From the NCBI GenBank assembly GCA_963818685.1, contig CAWFTJ010000006.1, positions 124,001-188,000 on the forward strand: 64,000 nucleotides of DNA, in the 5' to 3' direction. Under the pieces are notes generated by a model. It saw only the letters and a program-made list of their open reading frames with translations, made no database searches and had not been told where the DNA came from. Source of the stretch: CAJCJE01 sp963818685 (GTDB taxonomy: Bacteria; Actinomycetota; Actinomycetes; Mycobacteriales; Pseudonocardiaceae). Both the position numbers and the translations under genes were made by a program. This document shows, piece by piece, positions 45,748 through 54,777 of the stretch; positions within the stretch are counted from its first letter, which is position 1, and each line of letters starts with the position of its first letter.

Positions 45748-45909
45748 ACCGCCTGTGCCGCAGGGCAACACCCGCGTGCCGCACGTCCAGCCACCGGTGA
45801 CCGGAAGGGCATCCGGGCTGCACCTGGTGCGGGTCGGCCGAACCTGCCGGGCCGGGACCGCCCCGGCCAAGCTGGAGACCGAGCATCCGGGCAGACGAAG
45901 GAGCGCAGC

Positions 45910-47457
45910 ATGCCGTCGTACCTCTCGCCAGGCGTGTACGTCGAGGAGGTCCAGAGCGGTGCCCGGCCGATCCAGGGGGTCGGCACCGCGGTGGCCGCAT
46001 TCGTCGGCTTCGCCGGGCAGGGACCGTTCCACCAGCCGACCCTGGTCACCAACTGGGACCAGTACCACCGCATCTTCGGTGGCTTCGACGCGGACAACTA
46101 CCTCGGGCACGCCGTGTACGGCTACTTCGCCAACGGCGGTGGCACCGCGTACGTGGTGCGGGTCGGTGGACAGCGTGAGGGCGTGGCCACCGGCCAGGCC
46201 GACCAGCCGGCACAGGCACCGGCGCCGGTCCAGTTGGGCGGGCTGCGGCTGGCCGCGCTGCCATCCGCCGGCACCGAGGTGACCGTCGAGGTCGTCGACG
46301 CCGACGGGGAGAACCCGCCGGAGGACCGGTTCCGGCTCCAGGTGAGCCAGGGCGGCCAGGTCGTGGAGACCTTCGACGTCTCGACGAGGCGCAACGTCCG
46401 CAGCTATGTCGTCACCCAGGTCAACGAGCGCTCCAAGCTGATCCAGGTGACCGAGCAGCCAGAAGGACCGCTTGCCAGGCCGGACAACCAGACCGTCACC
46501 GTGCCTGCGGCGCCCGCGCTGCCGGCGACCCCGGCGAACTCGGGCACGGTCAGCGCGTCGGAGTACGTCGGTGGGCTCGACGACCGCACCGGCTTCGGCG
46601 GTCTGGAGACCGTCGACGAGGTCACCATGGTCGTGGTGCCCGACCTGATGAGCGCCTACCAGCGGGGGCTGCTCGACGGCGAGGCGGTCCGCACGGTGCA
46701 GCTCGCGATGATCTCGCACTGCGAGCAGATGGGCGACCGGGTGGCCGTGCTGGACACGCCGCCGGGGCTGAGCGCGCAGCAGGTCCGGGCCTGGCGGATG
46801 GACGAGGCCGGCTACGACTCCAACTACGCCAGCCTGTACTACCCGTGGATCTCGGTGTTCGACCCGGCGTCCGGCCGAAACCGGCTGGTACCGCCGAGCG
46901 GCCACGTGGCCGGCGTGTGGGCCCGCAGCGACAGCGAACGCGGTGTGCACAAGGCGCCCGCCAACGAGGTCATCAGGGGCGCGGTCGACCTGGAACTGTC
47001 CCTGAGCAAGGGCGAACAGGACCTGCTCAACCCGGTCGGCGTGAACTGTGTGCGGTCCTTTCCAGGACGTGGCATCCGCATCTGGGGCGCCCGCACGCTG
47101 ACCTCCGACCCGGCGTGGCGCTATCTCAACGTGCGCCGGCTGTTCAACTTCCTGGAGGAGTCGATCCTCATGGGCACCCAGTGGGTGGTGTTCGAGCCCA
47201 ACGACGATCGGCTGTGGGCCAGTATCCGGCGCAACATCGGCGCCTTCCTGTACGAGCAGTGGCGTGCCGGCGCACTGTTCGGCCGTACCGCTGAGCAGGC
47301 GTACTACGTCAAGTGCGACGAGGAGAACAACCCACAGGAGTCCATCGACCTCGGCCAGGTGGTGTGCGAGATCGGTGTCGCACCGGTAAAGCCGGCCGAG
47401 TTCGTGGTGTTCCGGCTCTCCCAGTTCTCCGACAGCACCAGCCTGATCAACGAGTAG
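45910..47457 (+). CDS. Contractile tail sheath protein
   Basis: The 515-residue sheath protein has the family start PSYLSPGVYVEEVQSGARPI and VAAFVGFAGQGP, a central β-inserted domain (about 90-200), and the conserved C-terminal sheath domain with PANEVIRGAVDLEL, GVNCVRSFPGRGIRIWGART and RYLNVRRLFNFLEESI. Contraction of the polymer drives the tube. Only one sheath gene is present, whereas Afp has three. ATG 45910 follows AAGGAG (six bases). The 162-base gap before it may hold a promoter, but I see no clear one. Confidence 0.95.
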   Translation: MPSYLSPGVYVEEVQSGARPIQGVGTAVAAFVGFAGQGPFHQPTLVTNWDQYHRIFGGFDADNYLGHAVYGYFANGGGTAYVVRVGGQREGVATGQADQPAQAPAPVQLGGLRLAALPSAGTEVTVEVVDADGENPPEDRFRLQVSQGGQVVETFDVSTRRNVRSYVVTQVNERSKLIQVTEQPEGPLARPDNQTVTVPAAPALPATPANSGTVSASEYVGGLDDRTGFGGLETVDEVTMVVVPDLMSAYQRGLLDGEAVRTVQLAMISHCEQMGDRVAVLDTPPGLSAQQVRAWRMDEAGYDSNYASLYYPWISVFDPASGRNRLVPPSGHVAGVWARSDSERGVHKAPANEVIRGAVDLELSLSKGEQDLLNPVGVNCVRSFPGRGIRIWGARTLTSDPAWRYLNVRRLFNFLEESILMGTQWVVFEPNDDRLWASIRRNIGAFLYEQWRAGALFGRTAEQAYYVKCDEENNPQESIDLGQVVCEIGVAPVKPAEFVVFRLSQFSDSTSLINE

Positions 47458-47478
47458 TAGCGAAAGGACAGCAGCACC

Positions 47479-47916
47479 ATGGCGGGAGACACTCTTTCCA
47501 CGAACAGGTTCGGCGTGGAACTCGGCGGCGTCCCAGTGAAATCGGTCAAGAAGATCAGCGGCATGGTCGTCGAGCAGGAGGTCGTGGAGACCAACCAGAT
47601 GACCCCGACTGGCCAGCCCATGAACTCCAAGCAACCCGGGATGACCAAGGGTGGCCAGGTGACGCTGACCAAGGGGTTGGACCAGGACGACGCACTCACG
47701 AAATGGATCGACCAGACCTACGGCAAGGGTGACGTGGAGGGTGCGCGCAAGAACCTGACGATCGAGTACAAGAAGCCCAACGGCGACACGATCCGGCGCG
47801 TGGACCTGGTCAACTCGTGGGTATCGAAGTGGAACCCGCCGGACCTGGACGCCGGCCAGTCCGCCAGTGCCGAGGAGACGGTCACGATCGAGTTCGAGCG
47901 AATCGAACCGAAGTGA
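47479..47916 (+). CDS. Tail tube protein (gp19-like), first copy
   Basis: The 145-residue tube protein (Afp1/5 group) has a β-barrel pattern, NRFGVELGGVPVKSVKKISG and a C-terminal EETVTIEFERIEP strand, as in T4 gp19-type inner tubes. Tube hexamers stack inside the sheath and house cargo. It lies 22 bases after the sheath gene. Its TGA overlaps the GTG of the next gene. A second, more divergent tube gene is at 51146. Confidence 0.9.
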   Translation: MAGDTLSTNRFGVELGGVPVKSVKKISGMVVEQEVVETNQMTPTGQPMNSKQPGMTKGGQVTLTKGLDQDDALTKWIDQTYGKGDVEGARKNLTIEYKKPNGDTIRRVDLVNSWVSKWNPPDLDAGQSASAEETVTIEFERIEPK

Positions 47917-48386
47917 GACGACAGATCACCAGCCTCCAGGATCTCGATGACCTGACGGGTTCCAGCGGCGTCGCGCAGGCGCACGCGCCTGCGCCGGTCA
48001 GCACGCCCAACGCGGCCCTGCGCACGGAGTTCGAGTTCGAACTGCCGCGTGGCTACCTGCACTCGGACGGCAGCCTGCACAAGCGGGGCACCATGCGGCT
48101 GGCGACCGCCCGGGACGAGCTGACGCCGCTGATCGACCCTCGGGTGAAGGAGAACCCCGCGTACCTGAGCGTGCTGCTGCTCAGCCTGGTGATCACCAGG
48201 CTGGGCACGATCACCGACGTCCACGCCGGGCTGGTCGAGCAGATGTACGCCACGGACATCGCCTTCCTCCAGGAGTTCTACCGCCGGATCAACAGCGAGG
48301 GGCACACCAGGGCCGCGATGGAGTGCCCGACGTGCGGATCGAGCTTCGAGGTGGACATCGCCGGTGGTCGCCTGGGGGAATCGTGA
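47913..48386 (+). CDS. Phage tail assembly-like protein of the eCIS cluster
   Basis: The 157-residue soluble protein has FEFELPRGYLHSDGSLHKRG, PLIDPRVKENPAYLSVLLLS and a C-terminal MECPTCGSSFEVDI with a CxxC pair that could bind metal with partners. Position between tube and DUF6760 genes matches small conserved eCIS/phage-tail genes with chaperone-like roles, but I cannot assign a function. GTG 47913 overlaps the tube stop, and its own TGA overlaps the next GTG. Confidence 0.75.
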   Translation: MRRQITSLQDLDDLTGSSGVAQAHAPAPVSTPNAALRTEFEFELPRGYLHSDGSLHKRGTMRLATARDELTPLIDPRVKENPAYLSVLLLSLVITRLGTITDVHAGLVEQMYATDIAFLQEFYRRINSEGHTRAAMECPTCGSSFEVDIAGGRLGES

Positions 48387-48541
48387 CGTACGCGGTTGAC
48401 CGGCTGCACAAGGAGATCGCGTACGTGGCATACCACTTCCACTGGCCGCGCGCGGAGATCCTCGACCTGGAACACCACGAGCGGCGGCGGTGGGTGCGGG
48501 AGATCGCCGACATCAACACGAGGGCGCGAGAAGGCGGGTGA
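48383..48541 (+). CDS. DUF6760 small phage-tail protein
   Basis: The 52-residue protein matches DUF6760: YAVDRLHKEIAYVAYHFHWP followed by a basic C-terminus (EHHERRRWVREI). Such tiny proteins follow tube and chaperone genes in phage tails and eCIS. GTG 48383 overlaps the preceding stop, and the stop overlaps the next GTG, so translation is coupled throughout. Confidence 0.85.
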   Translation: MTYAVDRLHKEIAYVAYHFHWPRAEILDLEHHERRRWVREIADINTRAREGG

Positions 48542-51135
48542 GGACCGTGTGGCGGAGACTGTTCGGGAAGCGGGCGTCGGTTCCCGTGCCTTCGGCGGCT
48601 TCGGCACCGTCGGCGCCGCCGGACGAGTGGCGGCGGGTCGCCCCGATGACGGGGGTGGTCGGCCGTGCTCCCGAGCCGTTGGGAGAGAGCCTGGCGTTCC
48701 GGGAGGGGTTGGCCTCGTTGCGGAACCCGTCGTTGACCGGAAGCCTCGGCCACCACATCACTTCGGACGCGCCCACCGGCCGGGTCGACGGTGTGGTGCG
48801 GGTCGTGCCCGGCACGGTGTCGCGGCTGGAGCTGCCGCTGGCGGACTTGCCGTTAGCGGAGTTGCCGTTAGCGGAGTTGCCCGCACAGGTCGAACCTGCC
48901 GGTGAGCCCGCGCCGGTCGAACCTACCGCGGATCGGCCCGCGACTGCCGAGCCTGTTGCTCAGACGGCGGTTCAGCCGCCCGCACGTCGACTTCCCGTTG
49001 CCCGCGCACCGAAGCCGGTCCGATCGTCGCCCGCACCGCGTCCCGAGGCCGACGCCGACGACCCGCCTTTGCCGCCCGTCCAACGACGTGGTATCGGGGA
49101 TCCGCTCACTTCGTTGCCCGACACCGCGACGCTGGCACCTCCGACTCATGCCAGGTCGTCCACCCCGAACACACCGGTAACGCCCTCGGACGTCGAACCC
49201 GCGCCCCGCGCCCCGCTCGGTACCCCCGCGTCTACTTCGGGCACCGCGTCACCGGTTGGCCCCGTGCAACGAGCCAGTGCTCCTCCTGCCACGCATCCCG
49301 CACCTGCCACGCATCCCGCACCTGCCACGCATCCCGCACCTGCCACGCGTAGCACCCTGCGGCGCCCGGTGGACAAACCACCGGCGCGGGCTCAGCCCAA
49401 CACGCCGCAACCGCTGCCTCTGCCGGGCACGGGAACCCTTCCAGAGGCACCGCCTACGCCCACCGCGCGTACCACTTCGCGTACCACTGCGCAGCCCTCG
49501 GCTGTCCCCACCAGCACACAGCCACCGGCCACTCCTGCCACCGCACCGCCCCTGGCCACATCCGTCACACCCACGACCGTGCAGCGCTTGGCCACACCTG
49601 CCGTACCCACCACCACCGCACCGCCACCAGCCGCGCTCACCACCGCACCGCCCCGGACCACGGCTGCCGCGCGGCATCCGGCCGCACCCGCCAGCACGCC
49701 GCACCCGGCCGCGCTCGCGACACCCGCCGCCGCACAGCCACCGGCGACGCCTGTCACCCGCAGCACCGCACCGCCACCCGCATCGCCTGCCACCCCCACC
49801 ACCCGGCCAACGTTGCCCCAGCCCGCCAGGCGCGCACCGCAAGCGGCACCCTCGCCCGTCCCGCACTCCGAGCAGCCGCACTCCGACCAGCAGGCGTCGC
49901 CGCAGCTCGCCGCTCACCCTGCCGCACAAGGACCCCCCGCACAAGGACCCCCCGCACAAGGACCCCCCGCACAAGGACCCCCGCTGCCCGTCACCCAAAC
50001 CAAGCCATCGCTTTCCACGCCATCGCTTTCCACGCCGCCGCCTCCCACCACGCGTGCCGCCCGGCAACCATCCCCGGCGCCCGCCACCCCGCCGGCCCCT
50101 TCCCTGCCCATCGCGCGTGCCGTCCCAGCATCGCCCTCCACTACGCCGGCCGTGCACACCCAAGCTCCAGTCGCACCTCCCGCCCCGACCGCAGGTGCCG
50201 AACGCACCTTCCCCTCGCGCAGCACGCCGGTGTCTTCCCCGCCCGTCCAACGCACCGTCGCACAGCGTTCGCCACTTCCCACCACCAAGTGGCCGACCGC
50301 CCAGCGGTCCTCAACCCCCGAGCCATCGACACCGCGCCCTCTCCTGGCACAGTCGGACATCCCGACCTCAGTCGTCGCACGTGCCGAGGAACCCCGAACG
50401 CCGCTGCCCATTCCCACCGACATCCGGCGAGCGCCGATCCAGGCCGTCACAGGCACCGAACCTCCGCAATCCCCGTTCCCGCACCCCACACCCGAACTTG
50501 CCGCACAACCGCCGGCCGCGCAGACCGCCGCCCCGCGCAAGCACCTTCGGCTTGTCTCCCGGCCCTCCGCGACCTTCGCCCCGGTTCAACGGGCCGCCAC
50601 ACCACTACTCGGCCGCACCCCGGACGTCCATATAGGACATATCTCAGCGCCGTCCGACGACACCGTCCAGCCACCGCCGCAGGCTCTTCCCACCGCCCGA
50701 CCGTCCGTAGCTGATCAGCCCGCACCCGATCCGCTGCTCGGCCTGGTGTCGGTCGCCCAGTTGCCGAAGTCCGGCACCTGGGAGCCCACCATCCAGCGCA
50801 CGGCCTCCTCCCCGATTGCGGGCTCCTCGACCGTGGGCTCCTCGATCGCGGGCACCGAGGCCAAGCCGAGGGCGCCGATCCCGGTTCCCCGCAGCGAGGT
50901 CGCTCTCGCCTCCGACCCGCTCGACGGCGTGGACATCGACAAGCTGGCCAAGCGGCTGTTCGAACCGCTGCACCGCATGATGCGGGAGGCGGTGCGCACC
51001 GAGCCGATCGAGACGAACCGGCTGAAGATCGACGAGGTTGCCAGGAGGATGTACGAATCGCTGACCCGACTGCTGCGCGCGGAACTGCGCGACGACCGGG
51101 CCCGCGCCGGCCGGGCACACGAACGACGGTACTGA
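48538..51135 (+). CDS. Long proline-rich eCIS protein with conserved helical C-terminus
   Basis: This protein of about 865 residues consists largely of low-complexity Pro/Ala/Thr/Ser sequence (about 100-770) with short tandem repeats. It has a basic N-terminus (VWRRLFGKRASVPVP) and a conserved helical C-terminal domain (DIDKLAKRLFEPLHRMMREA; IDEVARRMYESLTRLLRAEL). The C-terminal pattern recurs in a protein between tube genes of actinomycete eCIS loci. A role as scaffold, ruler or tape-measure substitute is plausible given its length and position but unproven. Codon use stays GC-rich. GTG 48538 overlaps the DUF6760 stop. Confidence 0.72.
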   Translation: MRTVWRRLFGKRASVPVPSAASAPSAPPDEWRRVAPMTGVVGRAPEPLGESLAFREGLASLRNPSLTGSLGHHITSDAPTGRVDGVVRVVPGTVSRLELPLADLPLAELPLAELPAQVEPAGEPAPVEPTADRPATAEPVAQTAVQPPARRLPVARAPKPVRSSPAPRPEADADDPPLPPVQRRGIGDPLTSLPDTATLAPPTHARSSTPNTPVTPSDVEPAPRAPLGTPASTSGTASPVGPVQRASAPPATHPAPATHPAPATHPAPATRSTLRRPVDKPPARAQPNTPQPLPLPGTGTLPEAPPTPTARTTSRTTAQPSAVPTSTQPPATPATAPPLATSVTPTTVQRLATPAVPTTTAPPPAALTTAPPRTTAAARHPAAPASTPHPAALATPAAAQPPATPVTRSTAPPPASPATPTTRPTLPQPARRAPQAAPSPVPHSEQPHSDQQASPQLAAHPAAQGPPAQGPPAQGPPAQGPPLPVTQTKPSLSTPSLSTPPPPTTRAARQPSPAPATPPAPSLPIARAVPASPSTTPAVHTQAPVAPPAPTAGAERTFPSRSTPVSSPPVQRTVAQRSPLPTTKWPTAQRSSTPEPSTPRPLLAQSDIPTSVVARAEEPRTPLPIPTDIRRAPIQAVTGTEPPQSPFPHPTPELAAQPPAAQTAAPRKHLRLVSRPSATFAPVQRAATPLLGRTPDVHIGHISAPSDDTVQPPPQALPTARPSVADQPAPDPLLGLVSVAQLPKSGTWEPTIQRTASSPIAGSSTVGSSIAGTEAKPRAPIPVPRSEVALASDPLDGVDIDKLAKRLFEPLHRMMREAVRTEPIETNRLKIDEVARRMYESLTRLLRAELRDDRARAGRAHERRY
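48847..48882 (+). repeat. 15-bp tandem repeat in the proline-rich gene
   Basis: TTGCCGTTAGCGGAG repeats twice and a bit, encoding LPLAE units. Confidence 0.7.
49291..49344 (+). repeat. Three perfect 18-bp tandem repeats in the proline-rich gene
   Basis: ACGCATCCCGCACCTGCC occurs at 49291-49308, 49309-49326 and 49327-49344, coding THPAPA units. It is not a CRISPR: there are no spacers. Confidence 0.92.
49924..49983 (+). repeat. Four 15-bp tandem repeats in the proline-rich gene
   Basis: GCACAAGGACCCCCC repeats four times (last copy slightly changed), coding AQGPP. Each unit contains a C6 run prone to slippage. Confidence 0.9.
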
Positions 51136-51145
51136 AGGGATTGCC

Positions 51146-51571
51146 ATGACCAGCACGATCTTCGCGTCGACGGTGTTCTTCCGCCTCAACATCGGCGGCG
51201 CCGACCTCGGCGCGTTCCACGCCTGCTCGGGCCTTGGCGCGCGGGTCGAGATGGAGCAGTACGCCGAGGGCGGCAACAACGGCTTCGTGTGGCAGCTGCC
51301 GACCAGGGTCACCTGGTCCAACATCACGCTGTCCCGCGCGGTCACCTCGGACACCGCCAAGATCGCGCGCTGGCTGGAGCAGATCATCCACCAGGTGGAA
51401 CCCAAGGACGGCGAGATCGTCGCGCTCGAACCGAAGGGAACCCCGATCACCCGCTGGCAGGTACTGGGCATCGTGCCGGTCAGCTGGCAGGGACCGTCGT
51501 TCGACCCCAACCAGTCCCAGCCGGCCATGGAAACGCTGGAGATCGCGCACCAGGGACTGCGCGCGTCCTGA
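51146..51571 (+). CDS. Tail tube protein (gp19-like), second copy
   Basis: The 141-residue product has the T4 gp19/Afp-tube pattern: FFRLNIGGADLGAFHACSG, QLPTRVTWSNITLSRAV and MQTLEIAHQG-like end (METLEIAHQGLRA). It may form the baseplate-proximal tube ring (Afp5-like), since it directly precedes the LysM and spike genes. AAGGGA lies before ATG 51146. The gap to the next gene is 19 bases. Confidence 0.9.
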   Translation: MTSTIFASTVFFRLNIGGADLGAFHACSGLGARVEMEQYAEGGNNGFVWQLPTRVTWSNITLSRAVTSDTAKIARWLEQIIHQVEPKDGEIVALEPKGTPITRWQVLGIVPVSWQGPSFDPNQSQPAMETLEIAHQGLRAS

Positions 51572-51590
51572 GCACCGAAGGGGAATCACC

Positions 51591-52313
51591 GTGGCGGAAC
51601 CATCGGGCACGAGCCTTGCCCGCGCGAAGCTGCTGATCAGGGAACCACCGGCCACGGTCGGCGCACAGCCGGGCGCCAGGATCGCGCAGGTCTGGTTCCA
51701 GTTCAACCCCAACCGGCTGTCGATGACCAAGAGCACGGAGTGGCGGCGCAATCCGGAACGGATGGCCAGTTCGTCGGCAATGCCGGAGTTCGTCGGCAGC
51801 GGCCCGCGCGAGCTGTCGCTCGAAATGTTCCTCGACTCGACGGCCAGCCACGACGACTGGGTCGAGCGACAGGTCGAAGTGCTGATGAAGGCATGCGTGC
51901 CGACCGAACGCAGTCTGAGCGCGAACAAGCCGGCCAGCCCGTGGGTCCGGTTCGAATGGGGCACCGCGCGGACCACGTCGTTCGACGGCGTGCTGTCGAG
52001 TCTTTCGATCAATTACTCACTGTTCGACGTGGACGGCAAGCCGCTGCGCGCGGTCTGCTCGCTGTCGATCAGCGAGGCCAGCGTCGACACCCCGGGGCAG
52101 AACCCGACATCGGGCGCACGGGAGGCGACCAGTACCCACCAGGTGATCGCCGGCGACAGCCTGGCGCAGATCGCCTGGCGTGAGTACGGCGACGCCACCG
52201 CGTGGCGGCTGATCGCCGACGCCAACGACATCGACGACCCGATGCACCTCATCCCTGGCAGCGACCTGTTGGTGCCCGCGTTCGCTGAGTCCAGTGAGGA
52301 CGGTGAGGTATGA
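51591..52313 (+). CDS. LysM-containing baseplate hub protein (Afp7-like)
   Basis: The 240-residue product begins with a hub-like domain (VWFQFNPNRLSMTKSTEWRR; PRELSLEMFLDS) and ends in a LysM domain (HQVIAGDSLAQIAWREYGD; ADANDIDDPMHLIPGSDLLV). In characterised particles such proteins connect tube and spike. GTG 51591 follows AAGGGGAATC, and its stop overlaps the VgrG-like gene (ATGA). Confidence 0.9.
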   Translation: MAEPSGTSLARAKLLIREPPATVGAQPGARIAQVWFQFNPNRLSMTKSTEWRRNPERMASSSAMPEFVGSGPRELSLEMFLDSTASHDDWVERQVEVLMKACVPTERSLSANKPASPWVRFEWGTARTTSFDGVLSSLSINYSLFDVDGKPLRAVCSLSISEASVDTPGQNPTSGAREATSTHQVIAGDSLAQIAWREYGDATAWRLIADANDIDDPMHLIPGSDLLVPAFAESSEDGEV

Positions 52314-54070
52314 CGACGCCGGAACGCACGTTCGCGGCCGGCCCCATCGTGGGTACGCCGGGCCGACTCAGCAAGCTGTGGCACGGAAACCTGGTGCGCA
52401 CCGTGGTCGAGCAGAGCGTCGGCAGGCCCGACGCCGCGGTGCTGACCTTCCGCGACTCCAATCACGAGCTGAGCACCAAGGTCGCGATCGGCAAGCCGCT
52501 GACCGTGTCCATGAAAGTGCCCGAGGCCCAGGCCCAGACCAAGCTGTTCACCGGCGAGATCACGGCGCTGGAACTGGAGGTCGACGGCACCGGCACCTAC
52601 ACCGTGGTCCACGCGCTCGGCCGGGCACACCGGTTGCAGCGCGGGCGCCGCGTGTTCGCGTACCGGTTCATGAGCGCCGCCATGATCGTGCGCAAAGTCG
52701 CCGAGCACGCCGGGCTCACCCCTGGCAAGATCGACGTGCCGTCGATGGTCTACCGACAGCTCTCCCAGGCAGGCGTGTCGGACTGGGAATTCCTGCAGGA
52801 CCTGGCCGCACAGCTCGGCGTGGTGATGAGCGTCGACGACAAGGGCAAACTCGACTTCGGCCCACCCAAACCGGCCACGGACAGCCCGATCAAACTGGAC
52901 TACCTCAGTCAGCTGTTGTCGCTGCGTGCCGCGGTCACCACGGCCGACCAGGTCGACTCGGTGCAGGTGCGCAGCTGGCACGTGGAGACCAAAAGAGCGT
53001 TGGTGGCCAACGTGCCGAGCAAGCCGAGCACGACCGTGCGCCCCGACATGGCCACCACCAAGGGATCGTTCGGTTCGGCCACCGCGCTCGTCGTCGGCAC
53101 GCCGTACGCCACGGACGCGGAGACGGTCGCTGCCGCGAACTCCCTTGCCACGTCGATGAGTGACGGCCTCGGCGACCTGGAGATCGTCGTCAAAGGCGAG
53201 CCGAGGGTGCGTGCCGGGAGTGCGATCGAACTGACCAAGGCCGGCCCCGACTTCTCCGGCAAGTACACCGCGACGGCGGTACGGCACGCCATCGACGCCG
53301 ACACCGGTTACCGCACGACGGTGCTGGTCACCGCCACCGCGGACCGGTCGGTCGCCGGCCTCACCGGTGGCGTCGGACCGCGCGCGCGTTCGCCGCGTTT
53401 CCCAGGTGTGGCAACGGCGATCGTCACGAACGTCCAGGAGCCCAGTGGCAAGGACCGCGGCTGGGTGCGGCTGAAGTTCCCCTGGCTGGACGACGACTAC
53501 CAGTCGGAGTGGGTGCGCACCGTGCAACTCGGCGGCCAGGGTGGCGGGGTGTTCTGCCCGGACGTCAACGACGAGGTGCTCGTGGCGTTCGAACAGGGCT
53601 GCCTCGACCGGCCGTACGTGATCGGCGGGCTCTACAACGGCGAGGACCTGCCGTCGCCGCACTCGATGCCGCTCGTCGGCGGTACCGGCGTGGTGAACCG
53701 ACGATCTCTGGTGTCACGCAAGGGGCATCGGCTGGAACTGATCGACGGTGTCACCGAGAAACCGGGCGTGCGGGTCGCCAGTGGCGACAGCAGGTTGGAG
53801 GTCCGGCTCGACTCGTCGAGTCAGGCCGTGACAGTCACCGTGTACGGCCCTGGTGGTAAGGACGCGCTCAGTTCGATCCACCTCACCTCAAGCGGTATCA
53901 CGGTCGACGCGGGCACCGGAACGCTGGATCTCAAGGGCGCCACGGTCAACATCAAGGGCACCTCGGTCAACGTCGAGGGAACCTCGGTCGGGGTCAAGGG
54001 TACAACCGGCGTGAACGTGGACGGCGGCCTGCTGGCGACCCTGCGCGGCACCATGGTCCGCATCAACTAG
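52310..54070 (+). CDS. VgrG/baseplate spike protein (Afp8-like)
   Basis: The 586-residue spike has a gp27-like N-terminal hub (FAAGPIVGTPGRLSKLWHGN; VSDWEFLQDLAAQLGVVMS), a gp5-like OB-fold (GWVRLKFPWLDDDYQSEWVR; PDVNDEVLVAFEQGC) and a C-terminal β-helix-type needle (DLKGATVNIKGTSVNVEGTS). It trimerises and carries the PAAR tip encoded next. No extra enzymatic domain is fused. ATG 52310 overlaps the LysM stop. Confidence 0.93.
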   Translation: MTTPERTFAAGPIVGTPGRLSKLWHGNLVRTVVEQSVGRPDAAVLTFRDSNHELSTKVAIGKPLTVSMKVPEAQAQTKLFTGEITALELEVDGTGTYTVVHALGRAHRLQRGRRVFAYRFMSAAMIVRKVAEHAGLTPGKIDVPSMVYRQLSQAGVSDWEFLQDLAAQLGVVMSVDDKGKLDFGPPKPATDSPIKLDYLSQLLSLRAAVTTADQVDSVQVRSWHVETKRALVANVPSKPSTTVRPDMATTKGSFGSATALVVGTPYATDAETVAAANSLATSMSDGLGDLEIVVKGEPRVRAGSAIELTKAGPDFSGKYTATAVRHAIDADTGYRTTVLVTATADRSVAGLTGGVGPRARSPRFPGVATAIVTNVQEPSGKDRGWVRLKFPWLDDDYQSEWVRTVQLGGQGGGVFCPDVNDEVLVAFEQGCLDRPYVIGGLYNGEDLPSPHSMPLVGGTGVVNRRSLVSRKGHRLELIDGVTEKPGVRVASGDSRLEVRLDSSSQAVTVTVYGPGGKDALSSIHLTSSGITVDAGTGTLDLKGATVNIKGTSVNVEGTSVGVKGTTGVNVDGGLLATLRGTMVRIN

Positions 54071-54086
54071 ACGGAAGGACAAGCCC

Positions 54087-54371
54087 ATGCCCGCCGCAGC
54101 AAGGGTCGGGGATCCCACCGAGCACGGTGGGGTACTGCTACCGCCCGGTGTCATCAACGTGTGGATCGAAGGCAAACCGGCGGCCGTTGTCGGCACCGTG
54201 AACGGCTGCGTCCCGCACGCCGAGATGGACGCAGGAAACCTGGTGCTGCCCGGCATACCGCGCGGGGTGGAGGTGGGCGGCCGGCCGATCGCCTGTGCCG
54301 GCGACTCCACGACGTGCGATGCGAAGATCAGCTTCGGCGCGCTGACCGTGATGATCGGGGGTGAGCTGTGA
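54087..54371 (+). CDS. PAAR-repeat spike tip protein (Afp10-like)
   Basis: The 94-residue PAAR protein has conserved turns (ARVGDPTEHGG; IACAGDSTTCDAKISFG), two histidines and several cysteines for metal binding. It sharpens the VgrG-like spike. No toxin extension is fused. It lies 16 bases after the spike gene, and its TGA overlaps the gp25 start. Confidence 0.92.
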   Translation: MPAAARVGDPTEHGGVLLPPGVINVWIEGKPAAVVGTVNGCVPHAEMDAGNLVLPGIPRGVEVGGRPIACAGDSTTCDAKISFGALTVMIGGEL

Positions 54372-54775
54372 GTTCGCGGTTCATCGGGCGGGGCTGGGCG
54401 TTCCCGATGGGTGTCGCGCCGACCGGTGGCGTGGCCATGGTGGATCAGGAACTGGAGATCGAGCAGGCCATCCGGATCGTCCTCGGCACCGCGCCGGGCG
54501 AGCGGCCGATGCGGCCCGAGTTCGGCTGCGGCATCCACGACTACGTGTTCGCGCCAGGCGACGGGGAGACGGCCGGCCGGCTCGCGCACGAGGTCAGGGT
54601 GGCGCTCAACCGGTGGGAGCCACGCATCGAGGTCATCGACGTGGTCGTCGCGTACGACACCGTCACCGAGGGCGTGCTGTACCTGGACATCCGCTACACC
54701 ATCAGGTCCAGCAACAGCCAGCGCAACCTGGTGTTCCCCTTCTACACCATTCCCGAGGAAGGCCAGGTGCACTGA
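54368..54775 (+). CDS. Baseplate wedge protein gp25/GPW (Afp9-like)
   Basis: The 135-residue gp25-like protein has IEQAIRIVLGTAPGERPMRP followed by EFGCGIHDYVFAPGD, the family hallmark, and a final strand region. It initiates sheath assembly at the baseplate. GTG 54368 overlaps the PAAR stop. The baseplate J gene begins two bases after its stop. Confidence 0.93.
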   Translation: MSSRFIGRGWAFPMGVAPTGGVAMVDQELEIEQAIRIVLGTAPGERPMRPEFGCGIHDYVFAPGDGETAGRLAHEVRVALNRWEPRIEVIDVVVAYDTVTEGVLYLDIRYTIRSSNSQRNLVFPFYTIPEEGQVH

Positions 54776-54777
54776 CC

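Noticed and set aside
45748..45909. Possible small gene between DUF4157 and sheath genes
   Set aside because: The open frame overlaps into the sheath gene out of frame, has no RBS and no conserved pattern. It is more likely an untranslated leader.
44563..47634. Minus-strand frame of over 1000 codons
   Set aside because: It is antisense to the DUF4157 and sheath genes and has no recognisable domain.
49291..49344. Short direct repeats considered as a CRISPR array
   Set aside because: The copies are contiguous without spacers and in frame within a protein-coding gene.
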